Source: Chrysaora quinquecirrha (Eukaryota; Cnidaria; Scyphozoa; Semaeostomeae; Pelagiidae). Taken from it: 64,000 nucleotides of DNA. The stretch's first letter is position 1, and every line of letters starts with the position of its first letter. The notes under the pieces were generated by a model. The model searched no databases. It was not told the origin of the DNA and saw only the letters and a list, made by a program, of their open reading frames with translations. Positions 22,719 through 33,790 of the stretch are shown here, piece after piece. The translations under genes and the position numbers were made by a program. The stretch spans positions 2,874,563 through 2,938,562 of the forward strand of contig JACTAT010000012.1 in NCBI GenBank assembly GCA_014526335.1, in the 5' to 3' direction.

Positions 22719-22845
22719 ATAGTCGAGTGCGTCAGATTGCACAATGGATTTCAAAAACTGAAGAATTCGATGCTCTTGATTGACAGATTGCACAATCAAT
22801 TGGCGCACGCCGTCGAATTAAACTAAGCGTCAAATTGCACCGCTG
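22719..22845 (+). repeat. Repeat array, right of the XPG-like element
   Basis: GCGTCAGATTGCACAA, GACAGATTGCACAAT and GCGTCAAATTGCACC repeat here in the same direction as in the array at 16125-16549, consistent with the element having inserted into one array. Confidence 0.65.
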
Positions 22846-23099
22846 TTTTACCTATGGGGGGTTGGGGGAGCTTCGCTCTTGGCGGAAAAAACTTCGTTTC
22901 TTTGTCAACCCCCCAGAAGCGAAGGGCATTTTGGCACTGGGCTGGCACACTGACCGCCCATTCTGAAGTTCCGATGATGAGAAAAACATCACCAGATCTC
23001 AGTTGATAGACAATGGTGGCTACACAGTGCTAAGGGACTTCCTTTGCATAGGCAATTGCTATTGCTTCCATGCCGTTATTGCCTGCCCTGGAACAAATA
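22846..23099. other. Right edge of the large insertion; no gene
   Basis: G-rich then mixed sequence (GGGGGGTTGGGGGAGC near 22858). It ends at TTAAT near 23099, where gypsy RNase H homology starts. Its final bases, inverted, read TATTTGTTCCAGGGC, loosely like the left end. Confidence 0.4.
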
Positions 23100-24482
23100 T
23101 TAATCAGAATTTGTTGCTGAAATTATGTCATCTAAAGACATGCTCTTCGGAACTGAATGTTCTGTTAACTTGTTAACATAGAATTCGGCATCATCTTTGA
23201 TGGTTGGTTGCGCAACTGGATGACGAGACATGTAGTCGGCTGGATTATCCGCTCCTGGTTTATATTTTACGGTGAATTCATATTGCTGCAACCGCAATAG
23301 CCATCATTCGATTCTGGCAGGTGGTTTCGACTCCGGGTTACCATAAATACACTCCAAAGGTTTATGGTCTGTGATCAGAGTAAAAGGTGCACCATATACA
23401 AATAAATGGAAATACTCTATGCCCCAAACTATACTGAGTGCCTCGCGTTCGGTTTGTGAGTAACACTGTTCTACATCCGTTAGTGCAGGGGAAGCATATG
23501 CAACAATACGAAAATCATCTGAATTCTTGGGGGCTTGAGCAAAAATTGCTGATATCCCAACAGGGCTTGCATCCACTACTATCTTAGTGTCCTTTTTGAC
23601 ATCAAAATAAGCCATAAGTGGACTATTACTCAACAGTTGTTTTAGCTTTTTAAAGGCATTTGCATGTTCTGTGTTCCAAACAAATGTTACATTTTTGCGC
23701 GTTAGACGGTGTGGAGGCTCTGTAATATTTGCAAGATGGGGAATATATCGAGAGGAATAGTTGGCCATTCCCAGTATACTTTGAACTTCAGAAGCGTTTT
23801 GTGGTCTGGATGCTTTGATGAAAGCTTCAATTTTCTTGGGGTCAGGCTTTACCCCATTTTTCGAAAAGTTTACTCCGTAGAAGTCAATTTCTGTTCTTCG
23901 AAGGTCACATTTCTCCTTTTTTCATGTTAAGCCACATTCCTGTAATCTATTAAGGCAATTTTGTAAAGCCGAATCATGCTCTTCACGTGTTTTGCCGACA
24001 ACTAGAATGTCATCCACTAAGTTAAATACACTTTTAACACCACGCAAAGCATTTTGCAGTGCATACTGGAAAGCTTCAGAAGCAGCATTTATACCCATAC
24101 TTAGTCTCTCATATCGGAAAAGACCTTTATGTGTTGTGAAGGTAGTAATGTATCGTGAATCAGGATGGAGTTCAATTTGGTGGTATGCTTGATTTAGATC
24201 CAACTTTGAAAAGAAACATGCTCCATTGAGCTGCATTGTGATATCATCAACAGTGGGAATGTTGTATCTAGCTCATTTGGTGGCCTTATTGGCACACCGC
24301 ATGTCCACACAAATCCTGATTGTTGAGCCATTCTTTTTATGTACTACCACTATAGGTGAAACAAAGGGTGTTGCTACATCATTCGGAACTTTTTCAATGA
24401 TGTCTAACTCCTGAAGGGTTTTCAGTTCTTGTTTTACTTGTTTTCTTAGGTGATAAGGGATGCGCCTTTGATTTTGAGCAAC
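23100..24482 (-). pseudogene. Gypsy reverse transcriptase and RNase H
   Basis: RRIPYHLRKQVKQELKTL starts the RT (near 24480); VVHKKNGSTIRICVDMR, FFSKLDLNQAYHQIELHP (first Asp), then FNLVDDILVVGKT (catalytic VDD) and IPHLANITEPPHRL lead into RNase H: TKIVVDASPVGISAIFAQ, SQTEREALSIVWGIEYF and LITDHKPLECIYG give the D, E, D set. KYKPGADNPADYMSRHP closes the domain. Frames change near 24240 and 23930 and at 23303, so it is broken. It stops at 23100 with SLDDIISATNSD, just short of the integrase. Confidence 0.85.
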
Positions 24483-24494
24483 TGGTTTTACAGT

Positions 24495-24880
24495 AAATAT
24501 ATTCGGACTTATCAAGGCTGTTTCTGACACTGTATTTGACATGATAGTCACCACTTATCATGACAAGCCTTTGATATTTAGTTGGGCAACGTTTCGGGAG
24601 AGATCCGTCTCCCATCATCGGGCAATGAGAAATGTGGTTTCTTGCCTATTTATTGCAAAGGTCGGATCGAAAGGTGTGAAATTAACCGGACCTGCGAGGA
24701 AGCTCGGAATTTTTTGGCACTCAATTTCTAAAATTTGTGGCGCCAAAATTGCGTTCAGTGCAACTTTTGATGTTATTCAACCAGATTTCTGGGATTGAGT
24801 AAGATACTTGATTGATACAAGGAGTTGATAGAACTGAGTGAATGCTTTCTTTAACGAGCCTGTTTTTCCAGTTCTTATCT
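24495..24880 (-). mobile_element. 386-bp hammerhead-bearing insertion in the gypsy element
   Basis: TGGTTTTACAGT flanks it on both sides (24483-24494 and 24881-24892). On the minus strand protease-RT linker coding ends with DETVKP at one copy and restarts with TVKPVAQNQRR at the other, so the 12 bases are a target duplication. The insert has no ORF of note and carries a hammerhead-like core. Size, ribozyme and long target duplication fit a 5'-truncated Penelope-like element or a small retrozyme-like element. Confidence 0.75.
24588..24622 (-). ncRNA. Hammerhead-ribozyme-like motif
   Basis: On the minus strand CCGATGA, then a 6-bp stem II (GGGAGA/TCTCCC, loop CGGATC) and GAAACGTTGC. The core CUGAUGA has C in place of the first U; GAAAC and a one-pair stem III (A-U around CG) are intact. 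Stem I is only two clear pairs. It is the same arrangement as in Penelope-type hammerheads. Confidence 0.55.
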
Positions 24881-24892
24881 TGGTTTTACAGT

Positions 24893-25361
24893 CTCATCAA
24901 TGTGTAACTTCAACTGATAGTTTTTTAATTTTCCAATGCCTTGAAAAAGCTGCGAGTTTTCAGAAATTTCTGGAAAATTGTTCGTTTTATTTTCTACAGG
25001 TGTGCTGTTTGCATTGACTGGTGATTTTCCTTTTTCTGGTGTAGGCTTTGGTGCTTGCACTGTACATAAATTTAACTAACCCAAGCTCCTGTGCAGTAGC
25101 TGAACTGAGTAAGCAGCCTGCATTACCTTCTGCTACATAGAAAGTTGCCACATCATATTTTACTCTGGTTTCAATTATTGCCTGAAAACAGCCTAAAAGT
25201 TTTACTAGATTCTCACCATTGTAAGGAAACACTTTAGCTTTGGTTGCACGTAACTGTGCATTTTTAATTTTTGAATGAGTTGTTGCATCAATTATATTTA
25301 TACTCGCTCCAGTGTCAACCAAAATTTTAAAATTATGGCCTTTTATTGTGACATTTGCCAT
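24893..25361 (-). pseudogene. Gypsy protease and protease-RT linker
   Basis: The frame from 25361 contains ILVDTGASINIIDATTHS, the D-T-G-A active-site loop of retropepsins, and further GCLLSSATAQELGLV, the usual second conserved block. A shift near 25060 leads to LFQGIGKLKNYQLKLHIDET, the linker that precedes the RT in this gypsy group. The protease would cleave the gag-pol polyprotein. It is separated from the RT only by the 386-bp insertion. Confidence 0.8.
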
Positions 25362-25376
25362 GTTGTTGTTTATTTT

Positions 25377-25732
25377 TTACTGTGACAAAAATGGATACAC
25401 ATATAAATCATCTTCTGAGTCACTGGAGTTCTGCTTCTGTAACTTTTGTGACTTGCCTGACATGTTTTGGCCTAAATTTCCTTGTTGGATTTGGTTTTTC
25501 TGTGTTTTGACTTGACTTTGACATGCATAAATTGGAAAATGGTTGTTCTTGCCACATTTATAGCATTTCTGACCTTGTGCTGGGCAGCTGGATTGATGTG
25601 GGTATGCACCTCCACAATTCCTGCAGTTCTTTGGGGCTTGTTGCCTCCTCCCTTTGACAAAATTGACTGTGTTTGTAGCTGTACATAATGAATTTTCAAT
25701 TTCAGATCTCTGCAATGTACTAGCTTACACAC
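25377..25732 (-). pseudogene. Gypsy gag nucleocapsid zinc knuckles
   Basis: Two Cys/His modules: CRNCGGAYPHQSSCPAQGQK and CYKCGKNNHFPIYAC. The second is a CX2CX4HX5C, one residue longer than the classic CCHC knuckle. Zinc knuckles package element RNA. A Ser/Asp-rich tail SSDSEDDLYVYP follows before the protease. The upstream frame joins the gag core with a frameshift near 25730. Confidence 0.75.
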
Positions 25733-26234
25733 GCTGACCTTCTTCCAGCATTTGCTTCAATGTAAAATCTGGATTTCGAAGAGCTTTCTTGCGTAAATGT
25801 GTTGATGTACCATGAGTTACTATTTGCAGTTTGATTTCAAAATCAATTTTATCTCCAAAATCACATTTCTCAGCTAGGGTACGCAACCGTATGTGGTATT
25901 CGGCCAAAGATTCTTCTGATGCTTGCTTGCATTGTCGAAACATGTAGGTAGCATGAAGTACATTTTGTTGGGGCTCAAAATATTCAGTAAGTTTACTTAT
26001 AGCTGCATCAAAATTGCCATCATTTCCAGTGTCTTCCAAAGTCTGGAAAATCTTATCCACTGCTGGGCCAGCCTTATATAACAACATGGCATGTTTCCTT
26101 GCTGCATTTGTTATGTTTGCTGCCACTAAGAATCTGTTGAAACGATTTAACCAATCTTTCCAACGTACCGAAATAGTTGATGGGTCACCGTTTGGGTCAA
26201 ACGCGACCATAGGAGCTAAAGAAGACATCGCCAT
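25725..26234 (-). pseudogene. Gypsy gag core
   Basis: From an ATG at 26234 the 169-residue frame reads WKDWLNRFNRFLVAANI, KHAMLLYKAGPAVDKIFQTL and QCKQASEESLAEYHIRLRTL, the classic retrotransposon gag region (capsid-like helices with W and the AEY-R block), then GTSTHLRKKALRNPDFTLKQ. It builds the intracellular particle. It stops just before the zinc knuckles. Upstream of the ATG (26235 on) no PBS or LTR could be assigned. Confidence 0.8.
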
Positions 26235-26930
26235 TCCACAAAGGAACGTTTGGACGGTTACACGTCACTATAAACAACTCCAGAATATTTTCTCTTGTTA
26301 CTGAGGTCTTTTGACATCCTCGTCCCCAATTATAGTATCCTAAACTAGGTAGGAAGTTTGCTAAATGAAAAGACAAACAGCAATATTAGCTCCTCGTGCT
26401 TCCAGTCTGCGAGCTAGGGGACTGGGTCCTAGTTACCGACATAACAGGGGGGTATGTGCTACACTACAGATGCCATTGCCAAACTGTGATTCGATTCAAA
26501 ATTCAGTAACGTTAGTACAAATTAATGTTCTATTGAGCATTCGGATTTTCGAATACGCCTGCATTGTTGAATTCTTCAATAATTTTCCAAAAATTATTCC
26601 ATCGGCAATTCTTCTTATCGATCTCTCTCCATTTTGCAACAAAATTGGAGAGAGATAGATTTGGTCTCATGATTTATGATGCATGTAGCCTCTGTCATCT
26701 CTATTAGCACCTGTTATTTCTGAAAAAAAAAATGTTATTTCTGTCGGACCTGTCTTAACACATTGAATTTCTAGAGATTCCCTAACTTTACGTTACCAAT
26801 TGGTCTCTACTCCGAAAGTTTTCGCATGCAACAAATTAAATTGCCCATGGCAATCTTTACTATTTACTAATCTTTACTGTTGCTCCAGACTTTTACCATC
26901 TTCCTGCCATACTATTTTGTAAATTTTCAA
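26235..26930. other. No gene recognised
   Basis: Expected place of the gypsy 5' LTR and leader. The plus-strand frame 26365-26658 shows no motif. A TATTCC/GGAGAG-rich near-inverted pair around 26600-26660 (ATCTCTCTCC...GGAGAGAGAT) could form a hairpin. Confidence 0.4.
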
Positions 26931-26940
26931 TGCACTTAGT

Positions 26941-28610
26941 CATTATTTTCTTTCTAGCTTCTCCAATATACGTCTTACCGCATGAACAATCTAATTTATA
27001 TATCCCAGGATGACTATTAGGGGGAAATCAATCTTTATTGTTACACAGAATTGATTTAATGTGGAAAAGTGCTTGGGCAATTGATAGTAGCTTTCAATCA
27101 CCCATGAAACCCACTGTTTCTGATAGGCTGCAGCGATAATTTTCTGCCAAAAATTGTACAATTTTCGATTCTGAAAATTCTGACTTGTGAACGTAAATGC
27201 AAAAAGTACACATCAATTTAGCAAAATAAGTTCTTGATAATTTCATTTGGCGACTTATTTTTTCATTTTAAGCAAGTTTCGAACTGGCTTTTTTGATTTT
27301 AAAACAACCAATCTTCAGAAATCATGAGTGCTTCAGTACGGCGCTCAATCGACCTTTCAAGCACAGCCCCAAGTTTCTGCAATATTTTGGAAACCTTGTG
27401 TTCGCAATCAACAAAGTACACATTGAGGCAAAAAGAACAGGCCTTTCCAAACATTTTGATATTAAAATGTTTATCATTGGAGCAAAAAAGTTACTGGCAT
27501 TTTCAGTTTGAAAATTTCGGAATTTTCACTTGTTTGTGATACTTTGAAAGCAAAAGTAGTTCTAGCATAGGTGCAATTCTCAACAGCTGGTTTCTGAAGT
27601 TTTTAAATATATTTTTTCTCAGCTTTTATTCATCCAAGGCAACATTACCATTTTGATATACTATTTTTATGAAAATGCTGTAATTCTGTATAAAATATTT
27701 ATTGAGCTAGGCCCAAACTATGTTCTTCCTGACGAGAATACGACTTTATATACTTTATTACGAAAGATCTTCTTAAGTTTAGGACCAATGGCGGGTACCC
27801 AACAGAGTGAAACCGTTTTTGTTGCATATGGGTTTGTTTCTTCTTCATTTTGCCTAAATGCTGGTTGTGTATAGGTTCCAGCTATATTCTGAAGCCAGGA
27901 TCTCCATTACCATTTTCCGACAAAATGTTTATAACAAATTGGATTTCCTCTTCCCTATGTTTTTCTGAATATATTCGCCAAGCACTCGCAAGAAAACCTT
28001 TGAATACACCCTTTAAAATCTTTGGATTTATACAACTGTTCGGTTAAATCTTAAAATTAGTAATTGCATCCTTGCGATACACTTGAAAATCATATTTACC
28101 AGACTTGTTGTTAGTTTGATATCTAGGAAAGCTAAACTTTTGTTGTCATTTTCTTTTTCCATTGTAAACTGTATTGCGGGGTCTTGTCTATTAAGGACAT
28201 TTAGAAAAGTTTCTGCCGAGTTATGATCATTGAATCTTGCATGGCTATCATCTCTTGCATGTATTAGGTTGTATTTGGTATAAACTAATCGATTCCTTTA
28301 ACGCTTGTTGTTCTATATACTGCAGATAACCTTCTGCCATGACTACCATAAGGCTAAGACCTATTGCTCCTGCATCATCTATTACGCATATTTCTCTATT
28401 CCAAACAAAATAACATTTTGCCAAACAAAGTTCTATAAGTTCTTGTAGATCTAATATGCTAAGTTTTGTTTTTTCCTTAATATTTTGCCAATCTGACGCA
28501 ATTATATCTGTGACAACATCGACAGCTTTACTATATATATATATATCGATAGTTTTAGTATATATCCCAATTTTTGGCTTCAGAAGCAAAAGATGCAGAG
28601 TTCTTAACAC
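26941..28610 (-). pseudogene. Penelope-like element fragment (RT and GIY-YIG)
   Basis: On the minus strand 28610-28248 reads SDWQNIKEKTKLSILDLQEL, CYFVWNREICVIDDAGAIGL and SLMVVMAEGYLQYIEQQAL, an RT block typical of Penelope-like elements. In another frame ARDDSHARFNDHNSAETFL (28240-28180) replaces the expected VDDSHARF, then IQFTMEKENDNKSLAFLDI. At 27720-27830 VSLCWVPAIGPKLKKIFRN and at 26941-27010 GIYKLDCSCGKTYIGEARK, a GIY-YIG-type nuclease core. Frameshifts and stops are frequent. The order RT then GIY-YIG is the canonical PLE order. Confidence 0.75.
28533..28547. repeat. TA dinucleotide run
   Basis: TATATATATATATA within the 5' part of the PLE fragment. Confidence 0.8.
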
Positions 28611-29524
28611 GTGCTTTACGTTTCGTTTGTCTAGGCTGGATAAAAAGTGTTCTATGCCATCGGCAGAGGGATATACATAGAGGTAGACTCAGAAAAGAAA
28701 CATATCTTCGTTGTTACTCCGAGTTTCACGCATTCATGCGATCATCAGACAACTGATTCTACTACACTGAAAAATTTATTTATTAGATTTACTTGCTGGG
28801 GGCTTACAATGACTATTCTTTGGAGGTGTTAATTGTTCTAAAGTTGCGTAAATAGTATTTGTTCTCGTGTCGGCACTTCAAAATTAGTTCAGATTGTCTA
28901 TTCAGTAAATGTGTTTTGAGATCCTAGCAACTGGCGCTAAAACACCATGTCATCCAGTGGCGGACTGGCTACCATTCATCCCACCGGGAAAAACATCCAA
29001 AATGGCGCCAATAGGTGGGCTAGTTAAACGGGCCCCCCAAACTTCATGTGGCCGAGAATCAGTTTTTTGCTCAATAAAAATGCATAATACATTTTCTTAA
29101 ATCTCTGCCAATGGACTGCGGAACGGTTTAAAAATTAGAGCTACGAACAAAGCGAGCAAAATTGGGGTCAATATTTCAAACCACACTATTTAGAAGCTCG
29201 GAAGTGCTCCATTGTCCAAATTCCAATTATCAAAACACGAACTATCTTCCAAGATTCTACAGAGAAAGCAACTTCTTCAGCCTAGGAGACAAGGTTCTTT
29301 TCGATGAAACTTTGAATTTTCAGAAATTGAACGTAACATAAAACTTCATTCTCATCAAACAGTAATTTCTACATTTTTTAATGTTTTGCAGGATATATCT
29401 GAAATAATTAGGGAGGCTTTAGCGTTTACCAGCCTAATTGCTGTCCTGTCATTGCATTGATCCTACCGTTACAAACCAAATTACAAAAGATATGTTGTCA
29501 ATACATCAGTATGACGAATTATAG

Positions 29525-32028
29525 TCAGGTATTGAACATGCGCTTAAATACTGAAGACTTGTCACAAATATATCTGATAACATCATCTGGAGAAACGGAT
29601 TCCAAGAGATCCCTTTCACAACCCATCAACATGAATGGCTCGAGTTTCTCATTTCCCAGAGTTGACCGTAAGCAGGTATTTACTTGCTTCAGCTAACTAA
29701 AAGCTCTCTCGCAGCTAACTTGGGTGAATGAAAGTGTGAGAAGGTATTCATAGGCCAAAAAAAGGTTGGAGAATGCTGATGCATTTAGCGAATATCTGTA
29801 CAGCATTCTGTAACAGCAAACCAAGCACTGCTTGCACGTTCCTTTGCAGGCAACTCGATTGTCAAGAATACCCTTATCCACTTCTTCTGCTCTCAGCTCT
29901 TCGCCATCTTCTTCCAAAATTCTTTCTACGTCCTGAATATCATCAAAATCATCTTGTAGCGTTTTACTTAGATGCTTGAATACTGAAATGAATGAGGCAA
30001 GCTCGGCCTTCAAAGAAACGGCAGAGACACCGACAAATGATGCCACCTTCTCCAGGCTCTTAACTGGTATGCCGGTTTTGGAAAGCTCTACAAATCGATT
30101 CGGGTCAAAACAAGCAGTGTCCCTTATCAATTCTGAATTTGCAGAAAAGCCCTCCGTGATGCTCGTTGTTATTTTGTCAATAACACGTCTGAAAACCTCT
30201 ATGCGAAACCTCTGAATGACATCATCTGGGATTTCATCCCGTACCTCTTCGCCAGGTGTGGTCTTCCTTCTTGCGACTCTTCGTTTCTGAAACTCTGTCT
30301 GCATTTCTACATCCGTGTCATCCAGTGCTTCCTTCATTGCGCTGATGAAATTTTGTACCTTCTCGTTGATTTCACCAAATTGAATTTCACACAATCTGGT
30401 CTTCGCTTCTTCTACCATTTTCCAGGCACTGAGGTAGTCTAGTCCTTTCGTTTGCAAATAATCAGATGCCTGTCGCAAGATGCAGTAAACCCGAAGCAGC
30501 AAGAAAGCTGTCATCATCGTATCAAAGTGCAGCCATTTCTGCAACAATGCATCGGCATCATTCGTTGACTTTGAGTCAAAATGTGGTGATGATTTAACGT
30601 GATGAAGCACCTTGATTAAGTTTTCACCACCAGCGAGTCTCCCCTATCTTCTGGAGCTTTGTGAGTTTTTCACTTCAAGTCTTATTTTCTGATAACATGC
30701 TTCTCCAAAAACTCATGCACTTGCAGGAATTAGAAAAGAATGTGGCTGTGCTTTGGAGAAGTTCAACAAGACTTTTCACCAGTACGATATCAGCCACGAT
30801 ATCAGTTGGTGCTAGGTTGAGTGTATGTGCATAACACCAAAGGTACACAGAGTTTGGGGAGATATCTTTGATAAATTTTTGAACGCCTTTGTGTTCACTC
30901 CGCATATTCGCTGCTCCATCAATTGATTCACTAACAATGTTTCTCATTTGCAGACCATGGGCCTCAATGGTTGACTCTAGTAATTTGAACAGCTCCTCTC
31001 CTTTTGATCCAGTTATTTGGCGCACTGCTAAGAGTCTCTCTTTGACCTCCTCCTTGTGAACGTATCTCACAATAATAGTTGCTTGATCAATGGTTGATGT
31101 GTCTGTACTACCATCCATTTGCAACGAAATTTTCTGACTCCCAATCTCATCTACTATCTTTGAACGAATCTGCATGGATATACAATCCAAAATCATATTA
31201 ACGGTACTTTTAGAAAGCATGGTGACAAGGTTTCCATGCCCACGAGATGTTGTCTTTCCCACTGTTGCCAAATTTTCTTGCCTCTTTCTACTTTCTCGTA
31301 TCGCCTTTTCCAAATGATAACTCAGAGGAGCGTCAAATTCTGCAAGTAACAAAATCATCTCAAGAAAGTTACCATGATTTACTGTCCTATCCTCCAAAGT
31401 ATGAAGAGCTTCGTTGAGATGTGCTCTATAGGCAATGCCCTGCTTTCAAATGAATTTGATGACAGCCAGAATGCGTTTTAAAACCTCTATGTTAGTGGTT
31501 ACTTCACGTTGCCTTTCGTTCATCTGTTCCATCTCTTTCTGCTTCAGCATAACCAAGAGAAGTAACGGCTGCATCGTGAGACTTTGAAGCTTCATGATCA
31601 GCCAGCCTTTCATAGATGTGGGAATATTTTGTGAAGCCACTTGTGAATGTTGATTCAATGGATGCAAAGGACAAACACACATTGCAATAAACCCCTTTAA
31701 TTTCTTCTCCCTCAACATTTACTGTGACCCACTTTCTGGCGAAATATTTGTTTTCTGCAATCTTTCTCTGGTAAACTCTTTTCGGATCAAATGGAATAGA
31801 TTTTAACTCTTTAAAGGTTGGCTGTGAAGTATTGCTATGCACAAGATGCAATCTTTGACTCCGCGGGGCTGTCCCAGAAATTTTACAGAAAAGATACTTT
31901 TCTTTCTCACAGCTATCTTGCGGTTGGCAGTCAACATGTGCATAGTCTTCTGTGTCTTTGGTGGTGATATTTGACTGCTCGGGCTGGCTGCTGACTTCTT
32001 CACTAACATTTGCTGCAGGTTCTATAAC
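29525..32028 (-). pseudogene. hAT copy A transposase, main exon
   Basis: N-terminal part: RKWVTVNVEGEEIKGVYC, CNVCLSFASIES and later HEASKSHDAA, a TTF-type zinc finger. Catalytic region: LQMDGSTDTSTIDQ (first Asp), SESIDGAANMRSEHKGVQ (second Asp) and LWCYAHTLNLA (the C-x2-H of hAT enzymes); the Glu lies in TQVSCERAFS near the end with the hAT dimerisation region (LGNEKLEPFMLMGCERDLL). Breaks: a frameshift near 31550, a TGA at 31446-31448, a frameshift between 30610 and 30675, and a TAG at 29690-29692 just after CERAFS. Most of the frame is long and intact, so the copy is young in relative terms. It acts in the nucleus on its own terminal repeats. Confidence 0.8.
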
Positions 32029-32125
32029 CTGAAAAAAAAGAGGCGAGTCACAAAATGAAAACAATCAATGAAAACAATCAAACAATTTATTTATAGGTGC
32101 AGCTGAACTTTTGATGCAAGCATAC

Positions 32126-32240
32126 CTGAGTTTGGCTTAGGCTTAGCGAAGGATAATTTTCGTTGTTTTGGATCATTTGCGGCCTCCTGAAGTTCTTCTT
32201 TTCTTTTCTCAACTCTGCGTTGGTTTCCACTTTTCTTCAT
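32126..32240 (-). CDS. hAT copy A transposase, exon 1
   Basis: An ATG at 32240 opens a 38-residue basic frame (MKKSGNQRRVEKRKEELQE and LSFAKPKPNS) that runs into a GTATGC donor at 32125. Short basic first exons ending in this kind of block are usual for TTF-type zinc-finger hAT transposases. The next exon has a CTTTTTTTTCAG acceptor at about 32029. The phases do not join exactly by my count, so one small exon or an indel may be missing. Confidence 0.55.
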
Positions 32241-32649
32241 GATGAAATGTTTCGTGATAACAGTTATTGAAACGTTATTGAGTTATTGGCTGCATGATGA
32301 CTGTGACCCAAAATCACGAGACATATGTCATGATTCTATGAATACTCGCGACCACACACAATCTAGTCTAGTATTATTTTGTTTGCTTTGAAACGTGATT
32401 TCCTCATAATTTCTCTGATCTCATAATTGTTATAAACCTCAACAAAGCAAGATAATATGACGCTTGTTGGTTTTAGTTATACTGTCAGCATCACAAGGGC
32501 TTCAGGTATAGATCTTTGAGAGAGAATACATATTTTATACAATGGGAGGGAGAGCGTTGATTGTTTTTTTTAAATAACATTTTTTTTTAATTCAGGCATA
32601 GGGCGCACCGCTAAATTTCCTGGCGTCCCGGTGGGCCAGTCCGCATCTG

Positions 32650-32857
32650 ATTTCACCTATTTCACCTCCACTTATGTGTTCGTACATTTTTTACTTAACA
32701 TATCGTAACTTAACATAACATGTTCTTGGTGCAACTGGATCAGACGGATGAAAATGAAAGAAAATTTTGTTATCAAGTTTCCCTTCTTTCCTCGATTTAC
32801 TCAGAGTGCTTTGAATTTTGTTAGTTATTTTAGATGTAGGGTCGTCAGATACAATTC
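32650..32857. other. Spacer, nothing recognised
   Basis: AT-rich sequence between the hAT end and the RTE-like LINE fragment. Confidence 0.3.
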
Positions 32858-33790
32858 TTATAGATAAAACAGAAGCAGTAAAAAAGATTGAAGAACAGCT
32901 AGGAAAAAGTAGAATTGGAACCAGTCATTTTTCAACTTTCTTATTGCATCTCGAAGAGCTATGTTATTACCCGACATTTTCTTATCTTTCCAAAAATTCT
33001 GAATCTCTTCGTCCTGGTCATCAAACCAATTGTTTTGTTTCTTTTCTTCTTCCCAAACACATGTTTTGCTGTGCATTGCAAACGTTTCTTAAAATCATCC
33101 CACAATTCACCACAACCTGGTAGTTTCTCTTCCAAAAATCTTTCCATTATCTCTATTTTATCTCTGTTTAAGGTTGTATCAAATTTATTGGGTGGCATAG
33201 TGCCTCTCTTCTTTTTCAAGAACTTTTTATTGCACATACAAATCAACAGCTTGTGACTGTAAAACAATCGACAGTATGATGGATCTTTTTGTTATGTTTA
33301 TAAACTATTTTGCTGTTTCATCAGCTAATACATGATCAATTTGGCCCCAATGTCTGGAGCTTAAGTGTTGCCCAGTATTCTTGAGACGATTTTGATTTGA
33401 AAAATGGTACCCATTATTGTTAGCTGAAAGCCGATGCAGAATTCTGACAACATTAAACCGTTATAGTTTATCTTTCCAACTTCATGCCTACCTATAACTG
33501 ATGGCCAAGACCTCCACAGTCGTTCCCCACACGAGCGTTGAAATCTCTGCGAGGACAACAACAGAATCACCTTTGCCTCTGCTAATACATTCACTGAGCT
33601 TCTCATAGAAAGCTTCTTTTTCTCCTTCAGTTCTTTGCATTGTAGGTGCATATACACTTATGATGGTGAGATAACTACTATCTTTAAGCTGCAGACGAAC
33701 AGTCATAAGCCTGTTGTCAACTGGAATTAGGTTAATGCTGTTTAGTTTGTTGGAGATGGCAAAGCCCACCCCCGCTGTCTTGTCCTCACC
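32858..33790 (-). pseudogene. RTE-like LINE fragment (endonuclease and linker)
   Basis: From 33790 the minus strand reads GVGFAISNKLNSINLIPV-like, MTVRLQLKDSSYLTIISVYA, APTMQRTEGEKEAFYEKL, then in another frame IGRHEVGKINYNGLMLSEFC and in a third HWGQIDHVLADETAK, which is the APE endonuclease sequence order of RTE/BovB-like LINEs. The GDFN motif is degraded (VLAEISTLVWG). At 33123-32860 follows the linker NNWFDDQDEEIQNFWKDKK. No RT remains. The clade call rests on the VGKxNxNG and APT..E..FYEKL blocks. Confidence 0.65.

Larger units (their letters stand above)
11389..26234 (-). mobile_element. Ty3/gypsy retrotransposon split by nested insertions
   Basis: Gag, zinc knuckle, protease, RT and RNase H lie at 26234-23100 and the integrase at 12704-11389, all on the minus strand and in the correct gypsy order. 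Removing the 10.4 kb between them and the 386-bp insertion at 24495-24880 leaves about 4 kb of coding sequence, the expected size for one element. RNase H stops where the integrase N-terminal spacer should begin. LTRs were not recognised: the flanks at 11.1-11.4 and 26.24-26.7 kb share no obvious sequence. All domains carry stops or frameshifts. Confidence 0.65.
28955..32649 (-). mobile_element. hAT DNA transposon (copy A)
   Basis: The left end CAGTGGCGGACTGGC matches the inverted right end CAGATGCGGACTGGC (32635-32649), with CCACCGGGA also shared further in. The flanking 8-mers ATGTCATC (28947-28954) and ATTTCACC (32650-32657) agree at 6 of 8 positions, as expected for an aged hAT target duplication. 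The minus-strand transposase with a small first exon fills the element. The same GCGGACTGGC end recurs at 34138-35510. Confidence 0.8.

Noticed and set aside
11090..26700. LTRs of the gypsy element
   Set aside because: The sequences outside the integrase and outside gag share no visible similarity, so no LTR pair is called.
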